DNA of 56,635 bases from Akkermansia muciniphila (GCA_945898185.1 CAMDHP010000004.1:1-56635), one strand, 5' to 3'; positions 1 to 10,122 are shown, counted from the first letter of the stretch. Numbers and translations: made by a program. Notes: generated by a model not told the origin, from the letters alone.

Positions 1-195
1 GACCTCATTCCGCTAAGCTGGGCTTCCTGTCTACTTTGGGGTCGTCGCACTCATACTCCGTGGCGCTCGCCTGAAAGTCCACGATGGGGTTGCTTGTTAT
101 GCCCAGTTTGGGGTTGCACGGAAGCGGACATCCAAGCGGTGCTTTCCCGAGGTGGCACGCTCTACTTTGAAATTCAGCCCCCCAAGCAAAATCTG

Positions 196-229
196 GCGCG
201 GACATCTTCGGGTGTCCGCGCTTTTTGTT
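196..229 (+). terminator. Rho-independent terminator, 11-bp stem with UUCG tetraloop
   Basis: GCGCGGACATC-TTCG-GGTGTCCGCGC followed by TTTTTGTTT. Confidence 0.8.
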
Positions 230-582
230 TAGCAGGATACTAGCCCCTTCCGATACCTCGCGCTTCAGCGATGCGCCTCAGGTTTATTAAGCCGGATACC
301 GCGATTAAAAAGCATCGTGACGTCTTTTTTGCAGGTATTGGTTTTCATCACCCAACATACTGTCCCGCCCTACATCAAAAATAGCCACGGTTTTATTTAA
401 AATGCTCGAGGGTAAAAGCGAAGCCGCTGGAGGCCGATCCGTGTTTGACCCGATAAAGCTTCAGTGTGTCGGTTCATCGCGTAGCCTTTTCGGGTATTTT
501 GCGGTTCTCACACGGAATGGAACAAGACTACCCCTAATATGACCTACAACTCCTGATTTCTTTGCTGGGTAACGATGCCGTT

Positions 583-657
583 TGGTGCCCCCACGGAGAG
601 TCGAACTCCGCTTTGGTGGATGAGAACCACCCGTCCTAACCGATAGACGATGGGGGC
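583..657 (-). tRNA. tRNA-Glu (anticodon CTC), CCA encoded
   Basis: Reverse complement GCCCCCATCGTCTATCGGTTAGGACGGGTGGTTCTCATCCACCAAAGCGGAGTTCGACTCTCCGTGGGGGCACCA folds as a cloverleaf; anticodon loop TTCTCAT. Confidence 0.93.
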
Positions 658-776
658 AAACCCAATTGAATTGCGAAGATTGCGTCGGGCTTGTTCGCGT
701 CAAGCCTCGGTTTCTCAAAATCCGTTTTTTAAAAAATATCAAAGTAGTCTAGCGTTGACCCTGTCTCACGCGTCGG

Positions 777-2189
777 GTGTTTTTCGCGGTTATCCCTATG
801 CAGGAAGTTTCTCTTATTTCCCTCGATGCTCGTTTGCAAAAACAGATCGAGAATGCCCAGGTCGCGCTTCAACGCGGCAACTTCGATTACGTGGTCGAGA
901 TCACCACCACTGTGCTGGCCCAGGAGCCCGGCTGCGTCCCGGTGCGCCGCCTCCAGCGCGCCGCCTTGCTACGCCGCGCCGAGACAAAGAACAAGTTGAT
1001 GTCGAAGGCAATGGGCTCTGTCACGATGGCGGGCTTCATGTTCGCCAGTAAGAAGGACCCGACCAAGGCCTTCGAAAATGCCGACAAGATGCTCCACGCT
1101 GATCCCTCGAACGTCGGCGCGCTAAAAGCCTTCGGCGAAGCGGCAAAGTCTCTTGGTTTGATGGAGACATCCGCTTTTGCTTGGGAGTCCATCCGCGCCC
1201 TTCAGCCAAAGGATCACGATACCTTGGTCGCGCTGGCCAACGCCTACATTGACGCCCGTATGCACAAGGATGCGGTGCGCGTGGCGGAAGATTTGCTCAA
1301 GCTTCGTCCTCAGGACGGCGATGCGCTTTCTCTCATGCGTAAGGCCTCGGTCGCGCAAACTATGGACAAGGGCAACTGGGAGTCGCAGGCCTCGTTCCGC
1401 AATAAGCTCAAGGACGAGAATCTCGCCGTATCCCTCGAGCAGGCCGCCAAGGTCGTTACCTCAGCCGAGATGACCGAGAAACTGATTGATGAGGCCAAGG
1501 ATCGCCTCGCGCAGCAGCCCGATAACCTCAATCACTTCCGCACCATCATCGAGGGTTACCGCCGCATCGAGGACTCCGCGTCCGCGCTGGAATTCGTTAA
1601 AAAAGCCCGTCTGCTACCTGCTGCGGCCGGCGACGCCACCCTTGAGAAACTCCAAGGCGACCTGACCATTTTGGTGATCGATAAACGGGTTAAGTCACTG
1701 GCCGCCCAGTCCGACGCCGCCCCGGAAGACGCCGCTTTAAAGCAGGCCGCCGATGCAGCCCGCGAAGAACTGGCCAAGGCGAAACTCGAGGATGCCCGCG
1801 CCTACGTGGAGCGCTACCCCAACGACTACGCCGCCCGTTTCACCTTGGGCTCGTTGCTTTACGATGGCGGTGATTTCCAGAATGCGATCGCGAATTTCCA
1901 GCAAGCTCTCAAATCGCCCAAGGTCCGCATCGCCTCGCTGGGCGGCATGGGCAAGGCGCTCAAGGCTCGCAAAATGTTCGACCTCGCGGTGCAGCAATTC
2001 CAGACTGCGAAGTCCGAGTTGCCCACGATGGACGACCTCAAGAAAGACGTTATCTATCAACTTGCCGAGTGCTACGAAGGCATGGGCAAGCGCGAAGAGG
2101 CGATCACCGAATACAAGCTGATCTACAGCGAGGATATCGGCTTCCGCGACGTGGCGGACAAGATCAACGCCTTCTACTCCGCCAGCTGA
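777..2189 (+). CDS. TPR-repeat protein (start possibly at 798)
   Basis: ORF of 470 aa with repeated TPR-like helices (e.g. YAARFTLGSLLYDGGDFQNAIANFQQALKSP). Confidence 0.8.
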   Translation: MFFAVIPMQEVSLISLDARLQKQIENAQVALQRGNFDYVVEITTTVLAQEPGCVPVRRLQRAALLRRAETKNKLMSKAMGSVTMAGFMFASKKDPTKAFENADKMLHADPSNVGALKAFGEAAKSLGLMETSAFAWESIRALQPKDHDTLVALANAYIDARMHKDAVRVAEDLLKLRPQDGDALSLMRKASVAQTMDKGNWESQASFRNKLKDENLAVSLEQAAKVVTSAEMTEKLIDEAKDRLAQQPDNLNHFRTIIEGYRRIEDSASALEFVKKARLLPAAAGDATLEKLQGDLTILVIDKRVKSLAAQSDAAPEDAALKQAADAAREELAKAKLEDARAYVERYPNDYAARFTLGSLLYDGGDFQNAIANFQQALKSPKVRIASLGGMGKALKARKMFDLAVQQFQTAKSELPTMDDLKKDVIYQLAECYEGMGKREEAITEYKLIYSEDIGFRDVADKINAFYSAS

Positions 2190-2239
2190 GTTTAGGTTGG
2201 AAATCGCGCCGGGCGGCCCGGCAGCTCTGCCGGCTCGGG

Positions 2240-2267
2240 GCCGCGTTCCTTTGAACGCGGCTTTTTT
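2240..2267 (+). terminator. Rho-independent terminator
   Basis: GCCGCGTTC-CTTT-GAACGCGGC-TTTTTT just after the TPR gene. Confidence 0.85.
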
Positions 2268-2281
2268 GCGTAGGCCGCGTC

Positions 2282-4705
2282 TTATCCTGCATCGAGCCAA
2301 CTGGCCAGGTGGGCGTCGTCGGGCACGTGGGTGCCGAATTGGTATTCGGGGGCGAGGAGGGAGGCGTAGGCGGGATCGGCGAAGCGGCGGCAGTGGAGAA
2401 GGACGCGGCAGCGCTGGCCGGGGGCGCGCACGAGGCGGCCGAGGGCCTGGTTTACCTTTTGCAGGCCGGGCACGAGGTAGGCGCGGCGGAAGGCCTCGGG
2501 CGCGGGCACGTGGCGGGCGAGCGCGGCCTCGCGGGCGCGCTGGAGGGCGTTGAGTTCGGGCAAGGCGGGGCCGACCACCATCGCATGGGTGATGCGGCCG
2601 CCGAGGTGATCTATGCCCTCGGCGAAGCTGCCTCCGAGCACGAAAACGAGGATGTCGGCGAGGGCGAGTTGTTCATTAATCCAGGCGGATTGGGTGGCGA
2701 GGTCGGCGGCGCGCGGTTGGAGGGCGCAACGCAGCGCGGGGTGCTCGCGGTCGAGCAATTCTATGATTTTTCCAGCGTAGGCGTAGCTGGGGAAAAATAC
2801 CACGACAGGACCGGCCGATGCCGCACGCAGTGTGGCGAGCGTTGCGGCGGTGGCCGGGTGGTGGCTCTCGCGGCGGCGGAAAGTGGTGTCCACGCGGAGG
2901 TCGAGGGCGACGTCGTAAGCGTGGTCTCGCCAAGGCGCGGCGGGAGCGAGGAAGTTTAGGATTTTAGATTGAGGATTCAGGGCTTCCGGCGTGGCCGCCA
3001 GCCCCAGCGAGGCCCCGAATACCTCAGCCGGGGGCGGCGTTGCGGTGGCGAGGATAACGGCGGCGAACGCGCGTAGTTGTTTTCCAATGACCGGCGCGGC
3101 GTCGAGGCAGGTGAAGCGCAGTGCGGCGGCGGTGGGGGACCAGAGGAGTTTTTCCAGCGAGTGGTCTTCCAGCCAAACGAGCAGGGCGGGCAGGCGGAAA
3201 AGCAAATCGGCAGAGGGCGGAGCGAGTGCGGTGTGGTCGGGCGGGTGCTTGGCTAGGGCTTCATTGGCGGTGCGGAGCGCGGAGGCGAAGTCATCCTCGG
3301 TGTCGAGGTCGAGGGCGTCAGCGGCGGGCAGCGCGGCGAGCAGTCGCCAGAGGGCTTCAAGGGCGCGGCGCATTGGCCGGGCGGTGTCGTCGGGCAGCTC
3401 GGCCAGCAAGGCGTGGAGCTCATCGGCGGCGAGTGCGTGCGAGTGGGCCTCGGCGACGCGGGCGGGCAGGTGGTGGGCCTCGTCAATGAGGAGGAGCGTG
3501 GTGGCGGGGTCCCACGTGGGTTGCTCCACGAAGACACCACGGTTGGCGGGGGCGAAGAGGTAGTTGAAGTCACCTAGCCAGACGGAGCAGTCGGGAAGGG
3601 CGGCGCGGGCGATCTCGTAGGGGCAGACCTGCGCCGCGAGGCCGGCGGCGCGCAGGGCCGGGAGGTCGCGGGCGTCGGTGGGGAAGAGGTGGAAACGGGC
3701 CAGACCGGCCTCGCGGTAGCGGTGCAGCAGGTCGTGGAGAAAACGGCAACGATCGCGGGTGCAGTGGAAGACGTCGTTGATGCAGTGTTCGCGTTTGGGG
3801 CGAAGATTCCAAGCGGAGAGCTGCGGCTCGGCTTGGTCGGAGGCGACGGCGGGCGCACCGAGCATGGATTGGAGCGTGGTGAGGACATGGAGCTGGCCGG
3901 TGGATTTGCCGGTGAGGTAAACGACGCGGTTGGCGCGGCCGGAGCGGAGGGCGGCGAAGGCGGCCTCAAGGAGCACGCCGGTCTTGCCGTAGCCGGTGGG
4001 GGCGGCGAGCACGACAGGCGTGGGGGGCGCGGCGTCGTCGCCGGCCGGCTTGAGCGCAGTGGCGAGGTCATCGAGGATGTTTTCCTGACCGGGGCGGGGG
4101 GCGGAAAAGGCGGGGTGCCAGGTCAGTTGGCGGAGGCGTGCGAGGGTGGCGTGGCGTTGTTCAAGGAAATCGGCGACGAGCTCGAGGTGGGCTTCGGTGG
4201 CGGCGAGATCGCGATCGTTGAAGGCGACAGCCTGCTGGAGACCGGTGCCTGCCTCAACGAACACGAGCTGGCCATGGAAAGAATTCCCCTGATTGATGAG
4301 CTCGCTCAGCAGGACGTAGAGACCGAGCTGGATGAAGTGCGAAGGGTGAGCGGTGCGGAGATCGAAGATTTCGCGCGGGAGTTTTTCGACGGTGGTTTTG
4401 ATCTCGCGAATGAGGTAACCGGAGTCGGTGAAGTGGAGCTGATCCATCCGGCCATCGAGCTCGAAGCGCCAGCCGCGACGGGCAAGGGTGCCTCGAACGG
4501 CGACCTCATGCTGGCATCGAACATCCTCTGTGCCGGCGGCGGCGCGAAGTTCGCGATGCCAGTGTGAGCCGATCTCCATCCGCCAGCGGGTGGACGCGCC
4601 GTCTCCTGCGGCGCGAGGGCCGGTGGCGAAGGTGGCGAGTTCGCTGACGGCGAAGCGGGCGAGACGGTTGGCGTGGTCGAGGATCAAGACGGAGTAGGCG
4701 GCCAA
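2282..4705 (-). CDS. DinG/XPD-like Fe-S helicase with N-terminal PD-(D/E)XK nuclease-like domain
   Basis: Walker A APTGYGKTG, DEAHH box, Cys pattern HC..FHC..DRC...VCPYE, C-terminal QALGRLVRAPGQR; N-terminal GRMDQLHF...REIKTT matches D...ExK. Confidence 0.85.
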   Translation of the reverse strand: MAAYSVLILDHANRLARFAVSELATFATGPRAAGDGASTRWRMEIGSHWHRELRAAAGTEDVRCQHEVAVRGTLARRGWRFELDGRMDQLHFTDSGYLIREIKTTVEKLPREIFDLRTAHPSHFIQLGLYVLLSELINQGNSFHGQLVFVEAGTGLQQAVAFNDRDLAATEAHLELVADFLEQRHATLARLRQLTWHPAFSAPRPGQENILDDLATALKPAGDDAAPPTPVVLAAPTGYGKTGVLLEAAFAALRSGRANRVVYLTGKSTGQLHVLTTLQSMLGAPAVASDQAEPQLSAWNLRPKREHCINDVFHCTRDRCRFLHDLLHRYREAGLARFHLFPTDARDLPALRAAGLAAQVCPYEIARAALPDCSVWLGDFNYLFAPANRGVFVEQPTWDPATTLLLIDEAHHLPARVAEAHSHALAADELHALLAELPDDTARPMRRALEALWRLLAALPAADALDLDTEDDFASALRTANEALAKHPPDHTALAPPSADLLFRLPALLVWLEDHSLEKLLWSPTAAALRFTCLDAAPVIGKQLRAFAAVILATATPPPAEVFGASLGLAATPEALNPQSKILNFLAPAAPWRDHAYDVALDLRVDTTFRRRESHHPATAATLATLRAASAGPVVVFFPSYAYAGKIIELLDREHPALRCALQPRAADLATQSAWINEQLALADILVFVLGGSFAEGIDHLGGRITHAMVVGPALPELNALQRAREAALARHVPAPEAFRRAYLVPGLQKVNQALGRLVRAPGQRCRVLLHCRRFADPAYASLLAPEYQFGTHVPDDAHLASWLDAG

Positions 4706-4797
4706 ACACCGATTGCAGGGTTGTGCGCCGATGCAAGGGCTTGCGGTTGGTGAAGTGGAGTGAGAGCTTATGCCAGCTGGATTCCAGCGCGCGCCCC

Positions 4798-6219
4798 ATG
4801 AGAACTGACCATCGAGAGACCGTGGTGATCGCCGGGGCCAGCGGCTTCGTAGGCCAGGCGATTTGCGCCCAGCTGGTTAAGCGGTTTCGAGTGGTGGCGT
4901 TGACGCGCTCGCTGGCGCACGCGAGGCACAATAAGGATGAAGCGGGGATTGAGTGGCGCTTGTGCGATATGTTTTCCCTGCTTGAGACCGAGGATGCGCT
5001 AAAAGGGGCGGACTATGCGGTCTACCTGGTGCATTCGATGCTGCCCTCGTCACGGCTTAAGCAGGGAAGCTTTGTAGATTTAGACCTTATTTTGGCGGAC
5101 AACTTTGCCCGTGCGGCCAGGCTTCACGGCTTGCGGCAAATCATCTACCTCGGCGGTTTGATCCCGAAGGGCACGACGCTTTCGCGGCACCTCGCAAGCC
5201 GTCTGGAGGTGGAGCAATCGCTCGGTTCGGGCTCGACTCCGGTGACGGCACTACGGGCCGGTTTGATTGTTGGGCCCGGCGGATCCTCGTTAAAGATTCT
5301 CGTGAGCTTGGTGCATCGTCTGCCGGTGATGTTCCTGCCCCCGTGGGTAAACAGCCGGATGCAACCCGTGGCGATTCAAGAGGTGGTGCGTGCGGTGGAT
5401 ATTGTGATAGGCGAGGCGAAATATTTTGGCGCGAGCTTTGATATCGGCGGTCCGGATGTGCTGACCTATCGCGAGTTGTTGCAGAAGACCGTGCGCCTGT
5501 TGGGAAAGCGCACATTGATGGTGAATGTGCCGTTCCTTTCGCCGGGATTTTCCAAGTTCTGGGTCGCCTTTTTCAGTAGATCGCCACGCAGCTTAGTCGG
5601 GCCACTGGTGGATAGTTTGAAGCATGACATGCTCGCCGCGCCGAATCCATTGCTCGCCACGATTTCGGTTGGCGCGATGAGCTTTGAGGAGGCGCTCCGG
5701 CATTCGCTGGACAGCAAAAAACAACTTGTTCACTCGCAACTCGACCGCGTTCGGTCGAGCGATTTGCGGGTGATGCGAGCGGCCAAGCGGGTTCGTTCGG
5801 TGCAGCGCCTGCCGCTCCCGGAAGGAATCTCGGCCGCTTGGGTGGCCGGTGAGTATTATCGCTGGTTGCCGCGCTTCGTCTGGCCATTTCTGGAGTGCGT
5901 GGTGGACGACAAGACGGGTCGCTGCCGTTTTTACCTTGGTTCGCGGCGCCTGCTGCTGCTTGAGCTCGCCTATTCACACAAACGCAGCACCCAAGACCGG
6001 GTGCTTTTCTACATTACGGGCGGTCTACTGGCGAAGGTGCATGATAACAAAAAAGGCCGCCTCGAATTCCGCGAAATGCTAAACCGCACCTGCGTTTTGG
6101 CGGCGATCCACGATTTCACGCCAACGCTACCTTGGTATCTTTACAATCTGACCCAGGCGATCACCCACTTGATTGTGATGCGCAGTTTCGGACGGCATCT
6201 GGCGCGGCAGCGGGGCTGA
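4798..6219 (+). CDS. NAD-dependent epimerase/SDR-type protein with uncharacterised C-terminal domain
   Basis: VVIAGASGFVGQAI Rossmann motif; C-terminal part not recognised. Confidence 0.75.
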   Translation: MRTDHRETVVIAGASGFVGQAICAQLVKRFRVVALTRSLAHARHNKDEAGIEWRLCDMFSLLETEDALKGADYAVYLVHSMLPSSRLKQGSFVDLDLILADNFARAARLHGLRQIIYLGGLIPKGTTLSRHLASRLEVEQSLGSGSTPVTALRAGLIVGPGGSSLKILVSLVHRLPVMFLPPWVNSRMQPVAIQEVVRAVDIVIGEAKYFGASFDIGGPDVLTYRELLQKTVRLLGKRTLMVNVPFLSPGFSKFWVAFFSRSPRSLVGPLVDSLKHDMLAAPNPLLATISVGAMSFEEALRHSLDSKKQLVHSQLDRVRSSDLRVMRAAKRVRSVQRLPLPEGISAAWVAGEYYRWLPRFVWPFLECVVDDKTGRCRFYLGSRRLLLLELAYSHKRSTQDRVLFYITGGLLAKVHDNKKGRLEFREMLNRTCVLAAIHDFTPTLPWYLYNLTQAITHLIVMRSFGRHLARQRG

Positions 6220-6287
6220 CCGGCGACGCTCGGGACTGCGTTGCTTCGGCAGAAACCGACTCTAATCATCTCATTGCCCGAAAAAAA

Positions 6288-6917
6288 ATGCTCATGAAAA
6301 AAACCTTCATCATCCTCGGAATCCTCGGCGTTCTCGGCGTGTTTGCGCTCATCGCCGTGGTCGCAGCCGTCAGCAGCTACAACGGTCTCGTCAACCTGCA
6401 GCAGGGCGTTGATGCCCAGTGGGCCCAAGTGCAGAACGTTTTCCAGCGCCGCGCCGATCTCATTCCGAATCTCGTCAACACCGTCGCTGGCGCGGCGAAC
6501 TTCGAGAAGTCCACCCTCACCGCCATCACCGAGGCCCGCGCTTCGGTCGGCAAGATTACGCTCGATCCGACCAAGGCTCCGACCGACGCCGCGCAACTCG
6601 CCGAGTTTGAGCGAGCCCAGGGCAGCCTTGGTTCCGCTCTCTCCCGACTGCTTGTCGTCTCGGAGCGCTACCCCGATCTCAAGGCCACCGGCAATTTCGC
6701 GACCTTGCAGGCCCAGCTTGAGGGCAGCGAAAACCGGATCGCGGTCGAGCGAGGCCGATTCAACGACACCGCCCTTGCCTACAACGCCGCGATCAAACGC
6801 GTGCCCGCCGTCTTTTACGCCGCGATGTTCGGCTTCAAGGAAAAGCCCTATTTCGCCGCCGCGCCCGCCGCTCAAAACGCGCCCGAGGTGAAGTTCGACT
6901 TCTCCGCCAAGCCGTAA
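6288..6917 (+). CDS. lemA: LemA family protein
   Basis: TM segment then YNGLVNLQQGVDAQWAQVQNVFQRRADLIPNLVNTV. Confidence 0.92.
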   Translation: MLMKKTFIILGILGVLGVFALIAVVAAVSSYNGLVNLQQGVDAQWAQVQNVFQRRADLIPNLVNTVAGAANFEKSTLTAITEARASVGKITLDPTKAPTDAAQLAEFERAQGSLGSALSRLLVVSERYPDLKATGNFATLQAQLEGSENRIAVERGRFNDTALAYNAAIKRVPAVFYAAMFGFKEKPYFAAAPAAQNAPEVKFDFSAKP

Positions 6918-6919
6918 CC

Positions 6920-7687
6920 GTGCGTCGCCTGAGGCTGACGTTTTTTTCGCTGGTTTTGGGGTTTGTTGTGGTCGTCTCGCATGGGGCCGAAACACTGCCG
7001 CCTAAACCGTCCGCGTATTTCAACGACTACGCCGGGCTCATCCCTGCCGCGAGCGCCCGTGCGCTCGACTCCCGTCTCGCGCAGTTCGAGCGCGAGACAT
7101 CGAACCAGATTGTCGTCGTCGTGTTCCCGCGCATGGAATCGAAGTCCTCGGTTGAGGACTACACCGTGCGCATCGCCCAGAACTGGGGCGTGGGGCAGAA
7201 GGGCCGCAATAACGGTGCCGTGCTTTTCGTCTTCATGGCGGAGCGCCAGCTTCGCATCGAGGCCGGCTACGGGCTTGAAGGAGCGCTGCCTGATGCCATC
7301 TGCCTCGCCATCATCACGAATGAACTGGCCCCGCGTTTTCGCGCCGGTGATTTCGCCGGCGGTTTCGACGCGGCCATCACCGGAATGATCGCCGCCGCGC
7401 GCGGCGAATACCGAGGAACCGGCCGCATCGCTGGCGATCGCTTGCCATCCGGCACCGCGCGCAGTCGCCAGCAAGGCCTGCCGCCCTGGATGGTAATTGT
7501 GCTCTTTTTGGCCTTCGTGGTCGCCAGCCATTTTCTCAAACGCCTCAACCCGCAGAGTTCGCGCTACGGTGGTGGTAGGGGCTGGTCATCCGGCACCGGT
7601 TGGAGCTCGGGTGGCGGAGGCGGTGGAGGAGGTTTTTCTGGCGGTGGAGGCAGTTTTGGTGGCGGCGGTGCCAGCGGAAAATGGTGA
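6920..7687 (+). CDS. TPM domain protein (YgcG family), Gly-rich C-terminus
   Basis: YFNDYAGLIPAASARALDSRL...YGLEGALPDA; C-terminal GGGGGGGGFSGGGGSFGGGG. Confidence 0.9.
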   Translation: MRRLRLTFFSLVLGFVVVVSHGAETLPPKPSAYFNDYAGLIPAASARALDSRLAQFERETSNQIVVVVFPRMESKSSVEDYTVRIAQNWGVGQKGRNNGAVLFVFMAERQLRIEAGYGLEGALPDAICLAIITNELAPRFRAGDFAGGFDAAITGMIAAARGEYRGTGRIAGDRLPSGTARSRQQGLPPWMVIVLFLAFVVASHFLKRLNPQSSRYGGGRGWSSGTGWSSGGGGGGGGFSGGGGSFGGGGASGKW

Positions 7688-7692
7688 CACTC

Positions 7693-8133
7693 ATGAACTC
7701 CTTTGAAACCCAACTTGACCATGTCCGCATCGGCCGCGCCATCGTCGCCGCCGAGTTGCGAACCTCGGGCGAACTGCGCGTCGTCGTGCACCAATATCCG
7801 GCGATGGATGCCCTTGCCGCCGCCAAGGACGAGTTCTCCCGTCTCGGGATGAATTGCACTCGGGAGCGTAACGCCGTGCTCATCTTGGTCGCGCCGCTCT
7901 CGCACACCTTTGCCATCTACGGCGACGCCGGTATCCACGCCAAATGCGGCCCCGCGTTCTGGGCGGAAGTCGCGGGTGCGATGAGTGAACACTTTAAACG
8001 CGAGGCCTTCACCGAGGGTTTGGTTTACGCATTGGAGCGCGCTGGTGAGTTGCTTGCTGTTTATTTCCCTCGCCGCTCGGACGACCGAAACGAACTCTCT
8101 GACCACGTCGTCGAGCGCTTTCCGGTTATTTGA
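7693..8133 (+). CDS. Second TPM-domain protein
   Basis: ELRVVVHQ...RNAVLILVAPLSHTFAIYGDAGIHAKCG; follows first TPM gene. Confidence 0.75.
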   Translation: MNSFETQLDHVRIGRAIVAAELRTSGELRVVVHQYPAMDALAAAKDEFSRLGMNCTRERNAVLILVAPLSHTFAIYGDAGIHAKCGPAFWAEVAGAMSEHFKREAFTEGLVYALERAGELLAVYFPRRSDDRNELSDHVVERFPVI

Positions 8134-8182
8134 AAACCTTCGGGGTGAGGGCCGATTGAGCTGCCCGTGGGAGCCGCCGTTT

Positions 8183-8281
8183 AAGCGCGAAGTCTCGCGA
8201 AGGTGCGCGAAGCTAAACCAAAAGACCGCGGTCCGGTAACCCCTGCCGATCTTCGCGTTACTTCGGATCGTCTTCGCGGTA
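8183..8281. repeat. Imperfect palindrome of 10-bp-phased CGCGAAG words
   Basis: CGCGAAG at 8186, 8196, 8206; inverted CTTCGCG at 8251 and 8272, degenerate CTTCGGA at 8261. Confidence 0.7.
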
Positions 8282-8320
8282 AAAAAATCCGCCCGGGCAT
8301 GGCGGCAAGTTCGCTTGATC

Positions 8321-8938
8321 TTACCAAGTGCCGGCGACGAAGCCCTGGATGGCCTTGATGGCAAAAACGCCGGCGTTTTTGGTGAAGTGGGCGGCGAAGC
8401 AAGGGAGCAACGAGCGGGCTGGGTTCCAGGGGGCGAAGCGGCAGGTGTAGAACCAGAGCGAGCCGGCGAGCACGGCGGCGAAGCTGAACCAACCCTTGGC
8501 GGTTAGGGTGAGCGCAAAGCCCTCGTCGTCCCAGTTCCATAGAAAGGGGTGGATCAGGGCAAAGAGGAGGGAAGCGCCGATGATGCCGCAGAGAAGAGCG
8601 GTGCGGCCGCGGTTTTCGACGACGAGGAAGCCGCGAAAAATGATCTCCTCGATGATAGCGGCGATCAAAGTGTAGATTCCAAAAAGGACGGTGATCTTTG
8701 ATTGCTCATCGTCGAGGCCGAGGGCGATCTCGCCGCAGGTCTCGGCGGCGAGAATGAGCGCGGCCCCTGTGGCGGCAATCCAAAGTGCCTTGCGCGGCAC
8801 GGCGGTTGCACCAGGAAAAGGGTTAGAGGAGGGAGCGGGGATGGCGGTGTGGGCGGCGCGGTAGTCCGTCCACCAGAGATAGGTGACGTAGAGTCCGGTG
8901 GCGATGAGGCACAGCTGCAGCCAAGGGTTGTCGTTCAT
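8321..8938 (-). CDS. CPBP-family intramembrane protease-like protein
   Basis: Multiple TM segments and EEIIFRGFL motif. Confidence 0.8.
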   Translation of the reverse strand: MNDNPWLQLCLIATGLYVTYLWWTDYRAAHTAIPAPSSNPFPGATAVPRKALWIAATGAALILAAETCGEIALGLDDEQSKITVLFGIYTLIAAIIEEIIFRGFLVVENRGRTALLCGIIGASLLFALIHPFLWNWDDEGFALTLTAKGWFSFAAVLAGSLWFYTCRFAPWNPARSLLPCFAAHFTKNAGVFAIKAIQGFVAGTW

Positions 8939-9081
8939 GCGGGGCTGGAGCGTGAGGCTCGGCGGAGCCTGGGCAATCGCGGAGTGTTGGGGGCGCGGAC
9001 GGTCGGGCCGTTTGCGGGGGAGCGGTATTTTTAGAAACGCCCCCGTGCTGGGAGTTGCGCCCGGCTAGTTGAAGGTTATCG

Positions 9082-10122
9082 ATGGTTAAGCCTGTATTTT
9101 CCATGCAACCGCCCGCCGCTCCGCTTACCGCAGTTCCTGTCCGCGATTTCGCCGGAGTATTCGCCCGCGTTCAGCCGCACATGGCGGCCTTGGATATTTT
9201 CCTGCACGCGCAACTGGAGGCCTTCGAGCCGGAGATCCGCGAGATGGCGGATTACTGCATTGATACTTCAGGCAAACGAATCCGCCCGGCGCTGGTATTT
9301 TTTAGCGGCTGGCAGAACGAAGCGACTGTCCTGCCCGCGCTCGTGCAGGTAGCGGCGGTGGTAGAGCTCGTGCACCTCGCGACTCTTGTTCATGACGACA
9401 TCATGGACGAGGCGGCGCTACGCCGAAGCCGGCCCACCGCGGCTAAAAAATACGGTCCTGAAGCGGCGGTGCTGCTCGGTGACGCGCTCTTCGCCCATGC
9501 GCTGCACTTGGCGGCGCGCTTCCCGACTACGGAAGTCTGCGCGGCGGTGAGTGACTCGACGCGCAAAGTCTGCGCGGGGGAAATCGTGCAAACCCTGCGC
9601 CGCCGCAGCACGGCGATCACGCGGGCGGACTACGACCGCGTGATTGATCTTAAGACAGCCGAGCTTTTCCGGGTTTCGTGCGCGCTTGGGGCGCGGCTCG
9701 GTGGTTATGGCGACGCCTTCGTGGCGGACGCGGCGCGCTTTGGACGCTCGCTCGGTATCGCGTATCAGATTTACGACGACCTTGCGGATTTTTTTGGACG
9801 CGAAGTGCGTATCGGCAAGACTCTGGGCACCGACCTGGCGAGCGGGAAACTCACGCTGCCCCTGTTTTTATTGCGCGAGCGTTTACCGGTGGCGGAGCGG
9901 TCGAATTTGGAGGCGGAGCTGGAGGGGCGTCAACCGGCGCAACTTGCGCGACGTTTGGCCGAGATGGGGGAATTTTCGATTTTCGAAGCGGTGCGCGACG
10001 AGATTGAGAGCGAGCTCGTGCTCGCCGAGGCGGCGCTGGCCAAGCACCCGAGGCTACCGCCTAGCGAGCATTTGGGAGCGCTGCCTCAGGCCTTGCGCGC
10101 CCAGATCGGGGCGCTGCGGTAG
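9082..10122 (+). CDS. Polyprenyl diphosphate synthase
   Basis: GKRIRPALVFFSG; first Asp-rich motif DDIMDEA; second YQIYDDLADFFG. Confidence 0.93.
   Translation: MVKPVFSMQPPAAPLTAVPVRDFAGVFARVQPHMAALDIFLHAQLEAFEPEIREMADYCIDTSGKRIRPALVFFSGWQNEATVLPALVQVAAVVELVHLATLVHDDIMDEAALRRSRPTAAKKYGPEAAVLLGDALFAHALHLAARFPTTEVCAAVSDSTRKVCAGEIVQTLRRRSTAITRADYDRVIDLKTAELFRVSCALGARLGGYGDAFVADAARFGRSLGIAYQIYDDLADFFGREVRIGKTLGTDLASGKLTLPLFLLRERLPVAERSNLEAELEGRQPAQLARRLAEMGEFSIFEAVRDEIESELVLAEAALAKHPRLPPSEHLGALPQALRAQIGALR

Noticed and set aside
7600-7687. GGN-rich tract that could be a repeat
   Set aside because: Explained as the Gly-rich C-terminus of the TPM protein
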